Source of the DNA: an uncultured Bacilli bacterium
GTDB taxonomy: Bacteria; Bacillota_I; Bacilli_A; RF39; UBA660
Length of the DNA stretch: 64,000 nt
Assembly (NCBI GenBank): GCA_934119955.1
Contig: CAKOSZ010000002.1
Location: 62,001-126,000, forward strand
Direction: 5' to 3'
Each line of letters starts with the position of its first letter. The first letter of the stretch is position 1. Below are positions 43,100-52,530 of the stretch, piece by piece. A program made the translations under genes and the position numbers. Under the pieces are notes generated by a model that did no database searches, was not told the DNA's origin, and worked only from the letters and a program-made list of their open reading frames with translations.

Positions 43100-43955
43100 A
43101 TAACTCTTTTTTTAATTCTTCAAGGTTTTTATACATTAAAGTTAAATAATTTTCATCATTTTCTCTTTCTTCATCAGTTATATTTTTTAAATTTTTAATA
43201 TTTAAAGTTTCAATTTCTTTTTCTTTTAAGAAATTATTTACATCTTCGGTGTTATCAGTATTTTCATAAACATATAAATATTTTATATTTTCTTGCTTAA
43301 CATAGTTTTTAAAAAGAGCAAGGTTTTTTTCATAGTTTTCATTATTACTATCAATGGAAATAACTTTTAAATTATATTTTTCTAAAAATAATAAATTGTC
43401 ACTATTAACAACAATAGTTTTATAATTTGCATTTTCAATAGAATTTTTATATTCAGCATCAAGACTTGATAAATTAACTTTTAATTCAAGGTAATTATCA
43501 TCTATCTTTTTTAATAAATAAGTACTAGTTATATATTCACCTAAACCATTTTTTATATTTTGAGCAACCATTAATAAGTTGGAAGGATTTAACCAAAGTT
43601 CATCAACTTTATTTTTATATTCCATTCCAAAAGTTGCATCAATGATTTTTATTTTTTTATTGTGATTAATAAATGTTACGGCTTGATTAGAATCATTAGT
43701 AGAACCCATATAGATAAATAAATCTTTTTTACTATAATCTTTTATTTGTTTTTCAGTTAAAGTATAATTATCAATATTAACACCATCGGGGTAAATTGAA
43801 GTTACAACAGAATTATTACCATATAATACATTTGTTACATATTCAGTTGCATAATTAGTAGTTACAATGTTAATATTTTCCATTGTATCATGTTTTAATA
43901 AAGAACAACCTGTTAACATTAAAAAAAGAGTTAAAATTAAAATTATTTTTTTCAT
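43086..43955 (-). CDS. ZnuA/TroA-like metal-binding lipoprotein with degenerate ligands
   Basis: 289 residues. Lipobox LTGC, then NIVTTNYATEYVTNVLYG and VDELWLNPSNLLMVAQNIKNGL, which match cluster A-I solute-binding proteins (normally 'DpHvWLdP'). The first conserved metal histidine is absent and few histidines occur elsewhere. No permease or ATPase genes are adjacent. It may bind another ligand or use different metal residues. Confidence 0.7.
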   Translation of the reverse strand: MKKIILILTLFLMLTGCSLLKHDTMENINIVTTNYATEYVTNVLYGNNSVVTSIYPDGVNIDNYTLTEKQIKDYSKKDLFIYMGSTNDSNQAVTFINHNKKIKIIDATFGMEYKNKVDELWLNPSNLLMVAQNIKNGLGEYITSTYLLKKIDDNYLELKVNLSSLDAEYKNSIENANYKTIVVNSDNLLFLEKYNLKVISIDSNNENYEKNLALFKNYVKQENIKYLYVYENTDNTEDVNNFLKEKEIETLNIKNLKNITDEERENDENYLTLMYKNLEELKKELYKNS

Positions 43956-43974
43956 TTTTTATTCACCTATCATT

Positions 43975-44003
43975 ATTTTACTATTATTTTAAAATATTAA
44001 CAA
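43975..44003 (-). promoter_or_regulatory. Promoter of the ZnuA-like gene
   Basis: Minus strand TTGTTA, 17-base spacer, TAAAAT. The divergent rnc gene has its own extended -10 (TGTTATAAT, 44030-44038). Confidence 0.5.
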
Positions 44004-44059
44004 GTTTAATATACAATTTTTTTAAAAAATGTTATAATTAACTAGGAAAGGATTTTTTT

Positions 44060-44731
44060 ATGGATGAATTTTTAAATAGATTTGGAATAGTTCCTAAGAA
44101 TAAAAAAATATATGAAACAGCATTATCTCATTCTTCTTTTGTTAATGAACATAATTTAAAAAGCGATTATGAAAGATTAGAATTTTTAGGAGATGCGGTT
44201 TTAGAACTTGTTATTAGTGATTATTTATATAAAAATTATCAGGAAACAGAAGGGGAAATGACTAAGGTAAGAGCAAGTTATGTTTGTGAAAATGCTAATT
44301 ATGAGTATATGAAAAGTTTGGATTTAATTAAATATATAAAGGTTGGTAATGGAGAAACAGGTAATATTAAAAAAGCAATTGTTGCTGATATTTTTGAATC
44401 TATTATGGCAGCAATTTATTTAGAAGAAGGATTTTTAAAGGCAAAAGAAGTAATTTTATCTATTGTAGTTCCATTTATAAAAAATCCTAATATAACTTTT
44501 TTTAATGATTATAAATCGACTTTACAAGAAGCACTACAAACAGAGAAAAGATCATTTTCTTATGAAGTTATTGATGAAGCAGGACCGCCACATGATAAGA
44601 CATTTACAGTTGTTGTAAAAATTGATAATATAATATATGGAAAGGGGATAGCTAGTAGCAAGAAAGAGGCTGAAAGAGAAGCAGCTAGGGTTGCTTTAAC
44701 TAAACTAGCAATAATTAAAAATGAAGAATAA
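44060..44731 (+). CDS. rnc: Ribonuclease III
   Basis: 223 residues. RNase III domain with SHSSFVNEHNLKSDYERLEFLGDAVLEL and the second acidic site DIFESIMAAIYLE. The double-stranded RNA-binding domain starts near residue 153 (DYKSTLQEALQ ... SSKKEAEREAARVAL). It processes rRNA precursors and cleaves duplex RNA. Overlaps the pseudopilin gene by 11 bases. Confidence 0.95.
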   Translation: MDEFLNRFGIVPKNKKIYETALSHSSFVNEHNLKSDYERLEFLGDAVLELVISDYLYKNYQETEGEMTKVRASYVCENANYEYMKSLDLIKYIKVGNGETGNIKKAIVADIFESIMAAIYLEEGFLKAKEVILSIVVPFIKNPNITFFNDYKSTLQEALQTEKRSFSYEVIDEAGPPHDKTFTVVVKIDNIIYGKGIASSKKEAEREAARVALTKLAIIKNEE

Positions 44732-45170
44732 AAAGGGATTTACGTTAGTTGAATTATTAGCAGTTATAACAGTTCTTGGAATTTTAACCATGATTGCTGT
44801 ACCAAATGTTTTATCAACTATTAACAATAAGAAAAAAAATGCTTTTTTAATGGATGCCAAGAGAATGGTTGCTAAGGCCAGTGAATTAATTGCTGCAAAT
44901 AAAAATGATAGAAATACAGCCGCAACAGCCGGAGGTATAACATATAAATATGAGAAATTAAATGGTAAAGGTGAATTTACAACAGATGCAGATAGTGGTA
45001 ATTACGTTCAAAATAATACCTATGTTACAGTAAAGATAATTGATAATACGTATAAATATTGTATTAGAGTAGAAGGAAGTAAGAGAAAAATAGAAGAAGT
45101 AAATAATGGAAAAGTATCTTGTGTTGATAGTACTAAATTAACAGGAATAGAAGTAGTAAAAGATAAGTAA
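44721..45170 (+). CDS. Type IV pilin-like pseudopilin
   Basis: 149 residues. N-terminal prepilin signature KKGFTLVELLAVITVLGILTMIAVPNV with cleavage expected after Gly (KKG|F) by a prepilin peptidase, followed by the hydrophobic assembly helix and a small globular domain with two cysteines. Close to comEA and comEC, so a part in a DNA-uptake pseudopilus is likely. A strong terminator follows. Confidence 0.85.
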   Translation: MKNKKGFTLVELLAVITVLGILTMIAVPNVLSTINNKKKNAFLMDAKRMVAKASELIAANKNDRNTAATAGGITYKYEKLNGKGEFTTDADSGNYVQNNTYVTVKIIDNTYKYCIRVEGSKRKIEEVNNGKVSCVDSTKLTGIEVVKDK

Positions 45171-45177
45171 ATACTAG

Positions 45178-45200
45178 AATAAGTAGATACTTATTTTTTT
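45178..45200 (+). terminator. Terminator after the pseudopilin gene
   Basis: AATAAGTA and TACTTATT with a two-base loop, followed by a run of T. Confidence 0.75.
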
Positions 45201-45275
45201 ATTAATTTGATTAATTTTTGAAATTTAAGAAATTAAACTTAAAAAAATTTTTTTCTAAAATTTATCAAAAATAAT

Positions 45276-45306
45276 GGCTGAAATGGTTAATTTTAGCCTT
45301 TTTTTA
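45276..45306 (+). terminator. Second hairpin with T run
   Basis: GGCTGAAAT and ATTTTAGCC (one G-U pair) with a 5-base loop, followed by eight T. It lies in a 283-base gap with no gene and could end a small RNA or give backup termination. Confidence 0.55.
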
Positions 45307-45391
45307 GACTTAAAAAATAAGTTTTAACTTGATTTTTAAACAAATTTAGCATTTACTCAAAAAATGTCTATAAAATGTCAATTTACAAAAG

Positions 45392-45420
45392 TTGACATAA
45401 TTAAAAACTTGTAGTAGGAT
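45392..45420 (+). promoter_or_regulatory. Promoter of the surface coiled-coil gene and comEA-comEC
   Basis: TTGACA, 17-base spacer, TAGGAT. Start codon 34 bases downstream. The following genes overlap, so this may drive comEA and comEC too. Confidence 0.6.
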
Positions 45421-45453
45421 GGACTTATCAACCGGTTGAAGAAAGGATGTGTG

Positions 45454-46737
45454 ATGAAAAAAATTATCTTAATTGGATTTAGTTTTTTCTTTTTTATGAT
45501 AAGTCCCTTAGCCAAAACTCTTAAAATTAATGATGTTAGTTATGAAATACAACCAGGACAAATTTTAAAAACAAATGATTTTACCTTTTATGATAGTAAT
45601 AATATTTTAGAATTAGCAAATGTTTCTTTCAGTTCAATAGAAATAAATGATGATTTAAAAATAAATTTAAAAGGAACTAATAAAATAACTAATAAAAATA
45701 AAAGAGCAGGAATTATTTGTAAAAATTTAGAAATAGTTGGATTTGGTAATTTAGAAATTGAAAGTAATTCAAGAGGAATTTATAGTCAAAGTGATAATGT
45801 TATAGTTACTAATACAAATCTTACTTTAAATACAGAAGATGTAGCAATTGTAACAGGTATTACTATTGGTAATTTAGTTTTTAATAATTCAAATGTTAAA
45901 TTAAATACCAAAGTTGATGCATTTAGGGTGATAAATGGTAATATTTATTTTAATAATACTAATTTAACTTCAACATCAACCTTTATTGCAGGAGGATTTA
46001 CTCGTAATTTATATATTAATAATAGTAATTTAAATACAAAGTTAACTAATAATAGATCTATTACTATGGTTACTAAATATATAAGTGGTAACAGTAATAT
46101 TTTAATTGAAGATGTTAACGAAAACTTAGATTTAAGAAAATTTATTCTAGGAGATGATTTGAAATTAATGGGTAGCTTTGATAATACAAATTACCAAGAA
46201 ATACTAGATAACAAAAATTATAAATATATAAAAATAGAATATTTAGATAAAAATAAAATAGACGAGGAAGAACTAAGAAAAAAAGAAAATAAACTAAATA
46301 AATTAGAAGAAGAATTGAATAAAAAGGAAAATGAATTAAATAATAAAAAACAGGAATTAATTAAAAAAGAAGATTACATTAAAAAAATAACTAATGATTT
46401 AGAAACTAGGGAAAGTGAGTTACTAATATCAATTAAAAATAATGAAAATTTAAAACAAGAATTAATAACTAAACAAGAAAATATCGAAAAGAAAGAAAAA
46501 AATAATCTTTTAAAAGAACAAGAATTAAATGAGTTAAGAGATGGTTTATCTAGAAAGGAGGAGTATGTTAAGAATATATGTAATTTGGAAAATACTAAGA
46601 AAACTTCTAATGATAATATAGAAAATCCTAAAACATTAGATGACTTTGGTAAGTTAATTATTTATTTTGTTGCATCATTAATAGGCTTTGGAGTAATTAT
46701 TTATCTTTCAAGAAGGAGGTTACATGAATCTTTATAA
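45454..46737 (+). CDS. Surface protein with beta-repeat and coiled-coil regions
   Basis: 427 residues from ATG 45454 (AAAGGA upstream; a TTG six codons before overlaps it). Signal peptide (1-20), an Asn/Thr-rich beta-helix-like domain with short repeats (NSNVKLNTK, NTNLTSTST, NSNLNTKLT) to about residue 230, a long charged coiled coil (about 260-375; KKENKLNKLEEELNKKENEL), and a C-terminal membrane span ending in RRRLHESL. Resembles sortase-less anchored surface proteins. First in a likely operon with comEA. Confidence 0.7.
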   Translation: MKKIILIGFSFFFFMISPLAKTLKINDVSYEIQPGQILKTNDFTFYDSNNILELANVSFSSIEINDDLKINLKGTNKITNKNKRAGIICKNLEIVGFGNLEIESNSRGIYSQSDNVIVTNTNLTLNTEDVAIVTGITIGNLVFNNSNVKLNTKVDAFRVINGNIYFNNTNLTSTSTFIAGGFTRNLYINNSNLNTKLTNNRSITMVTKYISGNSNILIEDVNENLDLRKFILGDDLKLMGSFDNTNYQEILDNKNYKYIKIEYLDKNKIDEEELRKKENKLNKLEEELNKKENELNNKKQELIKKEDYIKKITNDLETRESELLISIKNNENLKQELITKQENIEKKEKNNLLKEQELNELRDGLSRKEEYVKNICNLENTKKTSNDNIENPKTLDDFGKLIIYFVASLIGFGVIIYLSRRRLHESL

Positions 46738-47488
46738 TCAAATAAAAATGTTTGTTTATAACAATTTAAAAAAAATTATTATTATTACAAGTGTTATATT
46801 AATTGGAGTTATTGCCACATTTATTCTTATTTCTAAAAATAAGTTTAAAGAAAATATTGTAACAATTGAAAATAAAAATAGTTTAAAAGGAGATTTAAAA
46901 CAAGAAGAGAAAATAATTAAAGAAAAAGAATATTATTATATTGATATAAAAGGATATGTTAATAATCCTGGTGTATATTCTCTTGAAAAAGGTAAGAGAG
47001 TAGTTGATGCAATAAATATAGCCGGAGGACTAAAAAAAGATGCTAATACAAGTTTATTAAATTTAAGCCTTGAAATATATGATCAAATGGTAATAATTGT
47101 TTATTCTAATAGTGAAATTAAAGATTTTGTTGAGTTACAAACCAAAAAACAACAAGAAGAAAAAATTTGTGAAAAAAATATTATAAATGATGCTTGTACC
47201 TCAAATACTCTTACTAAAAATGACAATGAAAGTAAAAGGAATCAAAATAACCAAACAAGTGATAATAACAAACAAAATGAAACAAAAGAAGAAAAATTAA
47301 TGATTAATATTAATACAGCATCCAAGGAAGAATTAATGAAATTAAAAAATGTTGGTTCTCAAAAAGCAGATGCTATAATAGAATATCGTTATACTAATGG
47401 TCTATTTAAAAGTATAGAAGATTTAAAAAACGTTAGTGGAATAGGTGATAAATTATTTGAATCTATTAAAGAGAATATCACAATCTAA
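46724..47488 (+). CDS. comEA: Competence protein ComEA
   Basis: 254 residues. N-terminal membrane anchor (about 16-36), SLBB domain (YYYIDIKGYVNNPGVYSLEKGKRVVDAINIAGG), a low-complexity linker, and a C-terminal helix-hairpin-helix pair (ININTASKEELMKLKNVGSQKADAIIEYR ... LKNVSGIGDKLFESI). It binds incoming double-stranded DNA outside the membrane during transformation. Overlaps comEC by 44 bases. Confidence 0.93.
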   Translation: MNLYNQIKMFVYNNLKKIIIITSVILIGVIATFILISKNKFKENIVTIENKNSLKGDLKQEEKIIKEKEYYYIDIKGYVNNPGVYSLEKGKRVVDAINIAGGLKKDANTSLLNLSLEIYDQMVIIVYSNSEIKDFVELQTKKQQEEKICEKNIINDACTSNTLTKNDNESKRNQNNQTSDNNKQNETKEEKLMININTASKEELMKLKNVGSQKADAIIEYRYTNGLFKSIEDLKNVSGIGDKLFESIKENITI

Positions 47489-49487
47489 AATAATAATTAC
47501 TATTTTAATAATTTTAATATTTTTATTTACTTATCTATTAACTAAAACTATAAAACAAGAGAGTATCTATAACATTAAAAAGCAACAATTTATTGGAGTA
47601 ATAATTAAAAAGAACAAAACTGATTATGGATACTCTTTAACTATTAAAAGTTTAGAAAATTTAGTTGTTTATATAGAAAATTGTCCTTATGATTTAGGTG
47701 ATTTAGTAAAAATAACTGGTAATTTAGAAGAATTGGAAAATAATACTATTTTAAATAATTTTAATTACAAAGAATATTTAAAAAGACAAAAAATATTTTA
47801 TGTTTTAGTTGCAAATGATATTAAATTAATTAAAAAGAATACTAATATTATTTATAAACTAAAATTAAAAATCTTAAATTATTTAAATAAATTTAAATCA
47901 AGTATTTATTTAAGTGCTTTTTTAATAGGTGATACATCTTATTTAAAAGATATTTATAATTCCTATCAAATAAATGGTATTTCTCATTTATTATCAATTG
48001 GAAGTACTCACATAATCTTTTTAAGTTATATTTTGCATTTAATTTTAAAAAAAATAAAATTAGGAAAAATATACCCTTATATATTTTCTTTATTAATATT
48101 GTTATTTTTAATTTTAGCTAATTATCCAATTTCAATTATTAGAACAGTTTTATATATGTTAGTATCGTTTATATGTAAAAGATTTAATATTAAAATATCT
48201 TCTTATTTAAAGTTTTTATTAGTTACTATAATTCCTTTAATTATAAATCCTTTTAATGTCTATAATAAAGGAATGTTATATTCTTATTATATTAGTTATT
48301 TATTAATATTTAATTCTAATAAAATAACAGGTAATAAGTTTTTAAAATTATTCAAAGTATCTTTTATTTCATTTTTAGGTAGTATTCCTTTAAATATTTA
48401 TTTTAATTATGAATTTAATTTGTTAAGTATAATTTATAATTTAATATATGTTCCCGTATTTAATTTATTAGTTTTTCCCTTAGCAATTTTAACTTTTATA
48501 TTTCCATTTTTTGATAATATATTTTATTTTCTAATGAATAACTTAACTAATTTTTCTTTTTTCTTAAATAAAATAGATTTAGGAATTATTATTTTAAAAA
48601 AAATAAATATATTTTATTTAATCTTGTATTCTGTTTTAATTATCTTGATTGTTAGTAAATTATTAAATAAGAGATACAGATATTTAATATTACTATTAAT
48701 ATTTATGGGGATTCACTATAACATCAATAATATTATACCGAGTAATTATTTTATGATTTTAGATGTTAAACAGGGAGATTCTAGTTTATTTTATTCTAAT
48801 AATAAAACAGTTTTAATAGATACAGGTGGTTTGTATAATAAGAATATTACAGAAAGTACAATTATTATGTTGAAGTCTCTTGGAATAAGAAAAATTGATT
48901 ATTTATTTTTAACTCATGGTGATTTTGATCATATGGGAGATAGCATATATTTTATAGATAATTTTAAAGTTTTGAATGTTATTTTTAATAGTAATAGTTT
49001 TAATGAGTTAGAAAGTAATTTAGTTTCAAAGTTAAAAAGTAAAAAAATAAAATATAGTAAATCATATCAAGATACAGAGTATATTATTAATGATATAAAA
49101 ATTAAATCTTTAAATAAAAGTTATGAAAATGAGAATGATGCTAGTTTAGTTTTATATATTCTTTTTGAAGATACCAAAATACTTATGATGGGAGATGCTA
49201 GTAAGAAGACAGAGTTTGCTATTTTAGATAAATATAATCTTAAAAATATAGATTTTTTAAAAGTTGGCCATCATGGTTCTAATACTAGTAGTAGTAAATA
49301 TTTTATTGATATGATTAATCCTAAATATAGTTTAATATCAGTAGGAAAAAATAATAGGTATGGTCATCCTAAAAAGGAAGTATTAAATGTTTTATCTAAA
49401 ACTAAAATTTATCGAACTGATATAGATGGAAGTATAATAGTAAATTTAAATAAAAATAAATATAGAATTAGTACATGTAGTCCGTAG
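47445..49487 (+). CDS. comEC: DNA uptake channel ComEC/Rec2
   Basis: 680 residues. N-terminal span and OB-like domain, the competence membrane domain (FLIGDTSYLKDIYNSYQINGISHLLSIGSTHI), then a C-terminal metallo-beta-lactamase domain with intact HGDFDH, MMGDAS and GHHGSN. It forms the channel for single-stranded DNA, and the C-terminal domain probably degrades the other strand. The GTG at 47445 is a possible start; a TTG at 47457 with AGGTG upstream is an alternative. Its last 573 bases are duplicated at 51084-51656. Confidence 0.93.
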   Translation: MINYLNLLKRISQSKIIITILIILIFLFTYLLTKTIKQESIYNIKKQQFIGVIIKKNKTDYGYSLTIKSLENLVVYIENCPYDLGDLVKITGNLEELENNTILNNFNYKEYLKRQKIFYVLVANDIKLIKKNTNIIYKLKLKILNYLNKFKSSIYLSAFLIGDTSYLKDIYNSYQINGISHLLSIGSTHIIFLSYILHLILKKIKLGKIYPYIFSLLILLFLILANYPISIIRTVLYMLVSFICKRFNIKISSYLKFLLVTIIPLIINPFNVYNKGMLYSYYISYLLIFNSNKITGNKFLKLFKVSFISFLGSIPLNIYFNYEFNLLSIIYNLIYVPVFNLLVFPLAILTFIFPFFDNIFYFLMNNLTNFSFFLNKIDLGIIILKKINIFYLILYSVLIILIVSKLLNKRYRYLILLLIFMGIHYNINNIIPSNYFMILDVKQGDSSLFYSNNKTVLIDTGGLYNKNITESTIIMLKSLGIRKIDYLFLTHGDFDHMGDSIYFIDNFKVLNVIFNSNSFNELESNLVSKLKSKKIKYSKSYQDTEYIINDIKIKSLNKSYENENDASLVLYILFEDTKILMMGDASKKTEFAILDKYNLKNIDFLKVGHHGSNTSSSKYFIDMINPKYSLISVGKNNRYGHPKKEVLNVLSKTKIYRTDIDGSIIVNLNKNKYRISTCSP

Positions 49488-49497
49488 TGAGGAGTAA
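48915..49497 (+). repeat. Direct repeat, left copy (comEC 3' end)
   Basis: 573 coding bases plus the following TGAGGAG recur at 51084-51666 with only 8 substitutions that I count, all transitions, and no gaps. The shared tail includes the Shine-Dalgarno used by the next gene in each case. Confidence 0.95.
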
Positions 49498-49500
49498 TAT

Positions 49501-50382
49501 ATGAATTATTATAATGAGATAAAAAATGAATTAATAAATAACGAAATAAATAGAACTGTTAAAAATTATTCAATCAACAGAAATGATTTGAATTCTTACT
49601 ATAACGTTGGCAAATTATTATTAGATGCAGGTAATCAATATGGAGAAAGTATTATTAAAGAGTATTCATTAAGATTGACTGAAGATTTAGGCCCAGGGTA
49701 TAGTCAAAGAAATTTAAGAAATATGAGACAATTCTATAAAGTTTCTCAAAAGTGGCAGACACTGTCTGCCAAATTAAGTTGGAGTCATTATTGTGAAATT
49801 CTTTGGTTTGATGATAATAAATTTCAATACTATGTTAAAATAGCTGAATTAAATAATTTATCAATAAGACAGTTAAGAGAAAAAATAAAATCTAACGAAT
49901 ATGAAAGGCTTCCTGAATTCACAAAAAATAAATTGCTAAATCAAGACAAACAAAATGTAGTTGATTTTATCAAGAATCCAATTTTGATTAAAAATAGCAA
50001 TAAATATGATATATTATCAGAAAAAATATTACAAAAATTAATCCTAGAAGATATTGAAAACTTTTTAGAAGAATTAGGAATAGGGTTTACTTTTATAAAA
50101 AGTGAATATCCAATTAAATTAGGTAATAGATACAACTATATTGATTTATTACTTTATAATATTAAATATAGGTGTTATGTAGTCGTAGAATTAAAGATAA
50201 CAGAACTTAAGAAAGAGCATACTGGACAAATTATGACTTATATGAATTATATAGATAAGAATATAAAAACTATTGAAGAAAATGATACAGTAGGAATTAT
50301 TATTTGCAAACAAGATAATGAGTATGTTGTAAAATATTGTTCAGATGATAGAATAATTGCTAGAGAATATGAACTTGTGTGA
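49501..50382 (+). CDS. PDDEXK nuclease-family protein DUF1016 (YhcG-like)
   Basis: 293 residues. N-terminal DUF1016 helical domain with YYNVGKLLLDAG, SQRNLRNMRQFYK and LSWSHYCEIL. The C-terminal PD-(D/E)xK nuclease domain has NYIDLLLYN and YVVVELKI (Asp ... Glu-x-Lys). It is shorter than the usual 340-370 residues. Family members are common in accessory and defence-rich islands. GAGGAG from the duplicated comEC tail is its ribosome site. Confidence 0.85.
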   Translation: MNYYNEIKNELINNEINRTVKNYSINRNDLNSYYNVGKLLLDAGNQYGESIIKEYSLRLTEDLGPGYSQRNLRNMRQFYKVSQKWQTLSAKLSWSHYCEILWFDDNKFQYYVKIAELNNLSIRQLREKIKSNEYERLPEFTKNKLLNQDKQNVVDFIKNPILIKNSNKYDILSEKILQKLILEDIENFLEELGIGFTFIKSEYPIKLGNRYNYIDLLLYNIKYRCYVVVELKITELKKEHTGQIMTYMNYIDKNIKTIEENDTVGIIICKQDNEYVVKYCSDDRIIAREYELV

Positions 50383-50387
50383 TATTA

Positions 50388-50412
50388 AAAGAACAGATCA
50401 TATAATCTGTCC
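50388..50412. terminator. Hairpin between convergent genes
   Basis: ACAGAT and ATCTGT with a short loop, flanked by A and T runs usable in both directions. Confidence 0.5.
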
Positions 50413-50415
50413 TTA

Positions 50416-51009
50416 TTAAATATGGTGTCTCCTTTGTTCTTCAGCATAATTTATAAATACAATACTTGTAATATCTTTTCCGGATATTGTATCGAAAGCA
50501 AAATCGTAACATAACAAGCCATTTGGCATTGAGGGATTGAGTGGTGTTTTTAATGAAGTGAAATGTATTTTAGGATTTATTGACATATAATTTCTTAAAA
50601 TATCTTGTATTTCCTCAACACATTTGAAATTATATTGTTCAATAGCACGATATCCAGGAATAATTGTATATTCAACATTTCCTTCCGTAGTACTAGGAAT
50701 TTGCTTTAACATTTATACAACTATACCGAAAATACTTTTAGGGTCGGCATGACCACAAATTCCAAATTTATTTTTTCTATCGTATAATAGGATTCCAAAA
50801 CAAGTATCTAAAGCTTGTGTACCAATAATCGGTTTATCAGAGGTTGAAACAACAACTTGATCCATACCCGCAATATTTGAATGAGTGATTAATTCATTAC
50901 TTTCATTAATAGCTTGATAATAATCATTTAGCGTTCTATCAAGTGAAGAACCATTATTATATTCAATATAATTATTTCTATTTATATCCAAAACATTTTT
51001 ATTTTCCAT
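50416..51009 (-). pseudogene. CheD-like deamidase-fold gene split by an in-frame stop
   Basis: Two 98-residue frames abut in the same reading frame, separated only by TAA (50713-50715). The sequence reads ...SIFGIVV-stop-MLKQIPSTTEGNVEY. The Cys in GTQALDTCFGILLYDRKNKF and the His in ICGHADP are spaced like the Cys-His pair of CheD/CNF-type glutamine deamidases. A single GAA-to-TAA change would explain the split. The second half starts with an ATG, so reinitiation is possible. It has its own promoter. Confidence 0.6.
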
Positions 51010-51024
51010 AATATCACCACGTTA

Positions 51025-51053
51025 TTTATATCATAATTATTATAAATAAACAA
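51025..51053 (-). promoter_or_regulatory. Promoter of the CheD-like gene
   Basis: Minus strand TTGTTT, 17-base spacer, TATAAA with TGA extended -10. Confidence 0.55.
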
Positions 51054-51083
51054 ATAATTCGACTTACTTTTTGACAATCAGTA

Positions 51084-51656
51084 CATGGTGATTTTGATCA
51101 TACGGGAGACAGCATATATTTTATAGATAATTTTAAAGTTTTGAATGTTGTTTTTAACAGTAATAGTTTCAATGAGTTAGAAAGTAATTTAGTTTCAAAG
51201 TTAAAAAGTAAAAAAATAAAATATAGTAAATCATATCAAGATACAGAGTATATTATTAATGATATAAAAATTAAATCTTTAAATAAAAGTTATGAAAATG
51301 AGAATGATGCTAGTTTAGTTTTATATATTCTTTTTGAAGATACCAAAATACTTATGATGGGAGATGCTAGTAAGAAGACAGAGTTTGCTATTTTAGATAA
51401 ATATAATCTTAAAAATATAGATTTTTTAAAAGTTGGCCATCATGGTTCTAATACTAGTAGTAGTAAATATTTTATTGATATGATTAATCCTAAATATAGT
51501 TTAATATCAGTAGGAAAAAATAATAGGTATAGTCATCCTAAAAAGGAAGTATTAAATGTTTTATCTAAAACTAAAATTTATCGAACTGATATAGATAGAA
51601 GTATAATAGTAAATTTAGATAAAAATAAATATAGAATTAGTACATGTAGTCCGTAG
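51084..51656 (+). pseudogene. Truncated comEC copy (metallo-beta-lactamase domain only)
   Basis: Same 573 bases as the end of intact comEC. It begins in the middle of the HGDFDH motif with no leader, membrane domain or clear ribosome site. The first in-frame ATG is at 51141, after the metal motif. It is the right-hand partner of the repeat at 48915 and a relic of recombination, not a working nuclease. Confidence 0.92.
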
Positions 51657-51670
51657 TGAGGAGAGGTGAA

Positions 51671-52495
51671 ATGAACGAAATAAAAGAGTATACAGAAAAA
51701 ATATTTGAAGATATAAAGCACGTTGATGAATATGGTAATGAATTTTGGTATGCGAGGAAATTACAAAAAGTATTAGAGTATAAGGATTGGAGAAATTTTC
51801 AAAAGGTAATAGATAAAGCAATAATTTCAGCCAAAAATAGTATTTCGTTTAAAACTAATTGGGTTGTTGAAGTCAACAAGCCAATAAAAACAGGCAAAGG
51901 GAGAACAGAATTCATTAAAGATTATAAACTATCAAGATATATATGTTATTTAATAGTTCAAAATGCTGATCCAAGTAAAGAAGTTGTTGCTCTTGGACAA
52001 ACTTATTTTGCAATTCAAACAAGAAAACAAGAATTAAGTGGTAAGGAATATAATGAATTAACTGAAAATGAAAAAAGATTTTATCAAAGAAATTTAACTA
52101 GAAAAGGTAATTATTCCTTAAATATTGCTGCAAGAGATGCTGGGGTTAAAAACTTTGATAAATTTCATAATGCAGGTTATAAAGGATTATATAATGGAGA
52201 AACTGCTAATGATATTGCTAAAAGAAAAAAACTTAGATATAGAGAAGATATACTAGATAATATGGGAAGTGACGAATTAATTGCTAATTTATTTAGAATA
52301 TCTCAAACCGAGCAAAAATTAAAAAATGAAAATATTGAAACAGAAAAAAATGCCAATAAAATTCACTTCGAAGTTGGAAAGAAAATTAGAAAAACAATTA
52401 TGGAACTTGGCGGGACTATGCCAGAAAATTTGCCAACCCCAGATAAGAGTTTGAAAGAATTAGAAAAAGAAAATAGAAAATTAGAAATTAAATAG
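51671..52495 (+). CDS. dinD: DNA damage-inducible protein D (DinD)
   Basis: 274 residues from ATG 51671 with GAGAGGTGAA upstream (a GTG at 51656 overlaps the comEC-copy stop). FEDIKHVDEYGNEFWYARKLQKVLEYKDWRNFQKVIDKA is the BRO-like N-terminal domain. DYKLSRYICYLIVQNADPSKEVVALGQTYFAIQTRKQEL and RKKLRYREDILDNMGSDELIANLFRISQTEQKL are DinD signatures. E. coli DinD inhibits RecA filaments. It is often carried on mobile islands. A degenerate second copy lies at 53310. Confidence 0.9.
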   Translation: MNEIKEYTEKIFEDIKHVDEYGNEFWYARKLQKVLEYKDWRNFQKVIDKAIISAKNSISFKTNWVVEVNKPIKTGKGRTEFIKDYKLSRYICYLIVQNADPSKEVVALGQTYFAIQTRKQELSGKEYNELTENEKRFYQRNLTRKGNYSLNIAARDAGVKNFDKFHNAGYKGLYNGETANDIAKRKKLRYREDILDNMGSDELIANLFRISQTEQKLKNENIETEKNANKIHFEVGKKIRKTIMELGGTMPENLPTPDKSLKELEKENRKLEIK

Positions 52496-52530
52496 CAAAT
52501 TTGTGTGATATAATGATATTAGAGGTAAAT

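Noticed and set aside
51141..51656. Short comEC copy as a separate working nuclease
   Set aside because: It starts after the HxHxDH metal motif, has no ribosome site and matches the intact comEC tail almost exactly, so it is a duplication relic.
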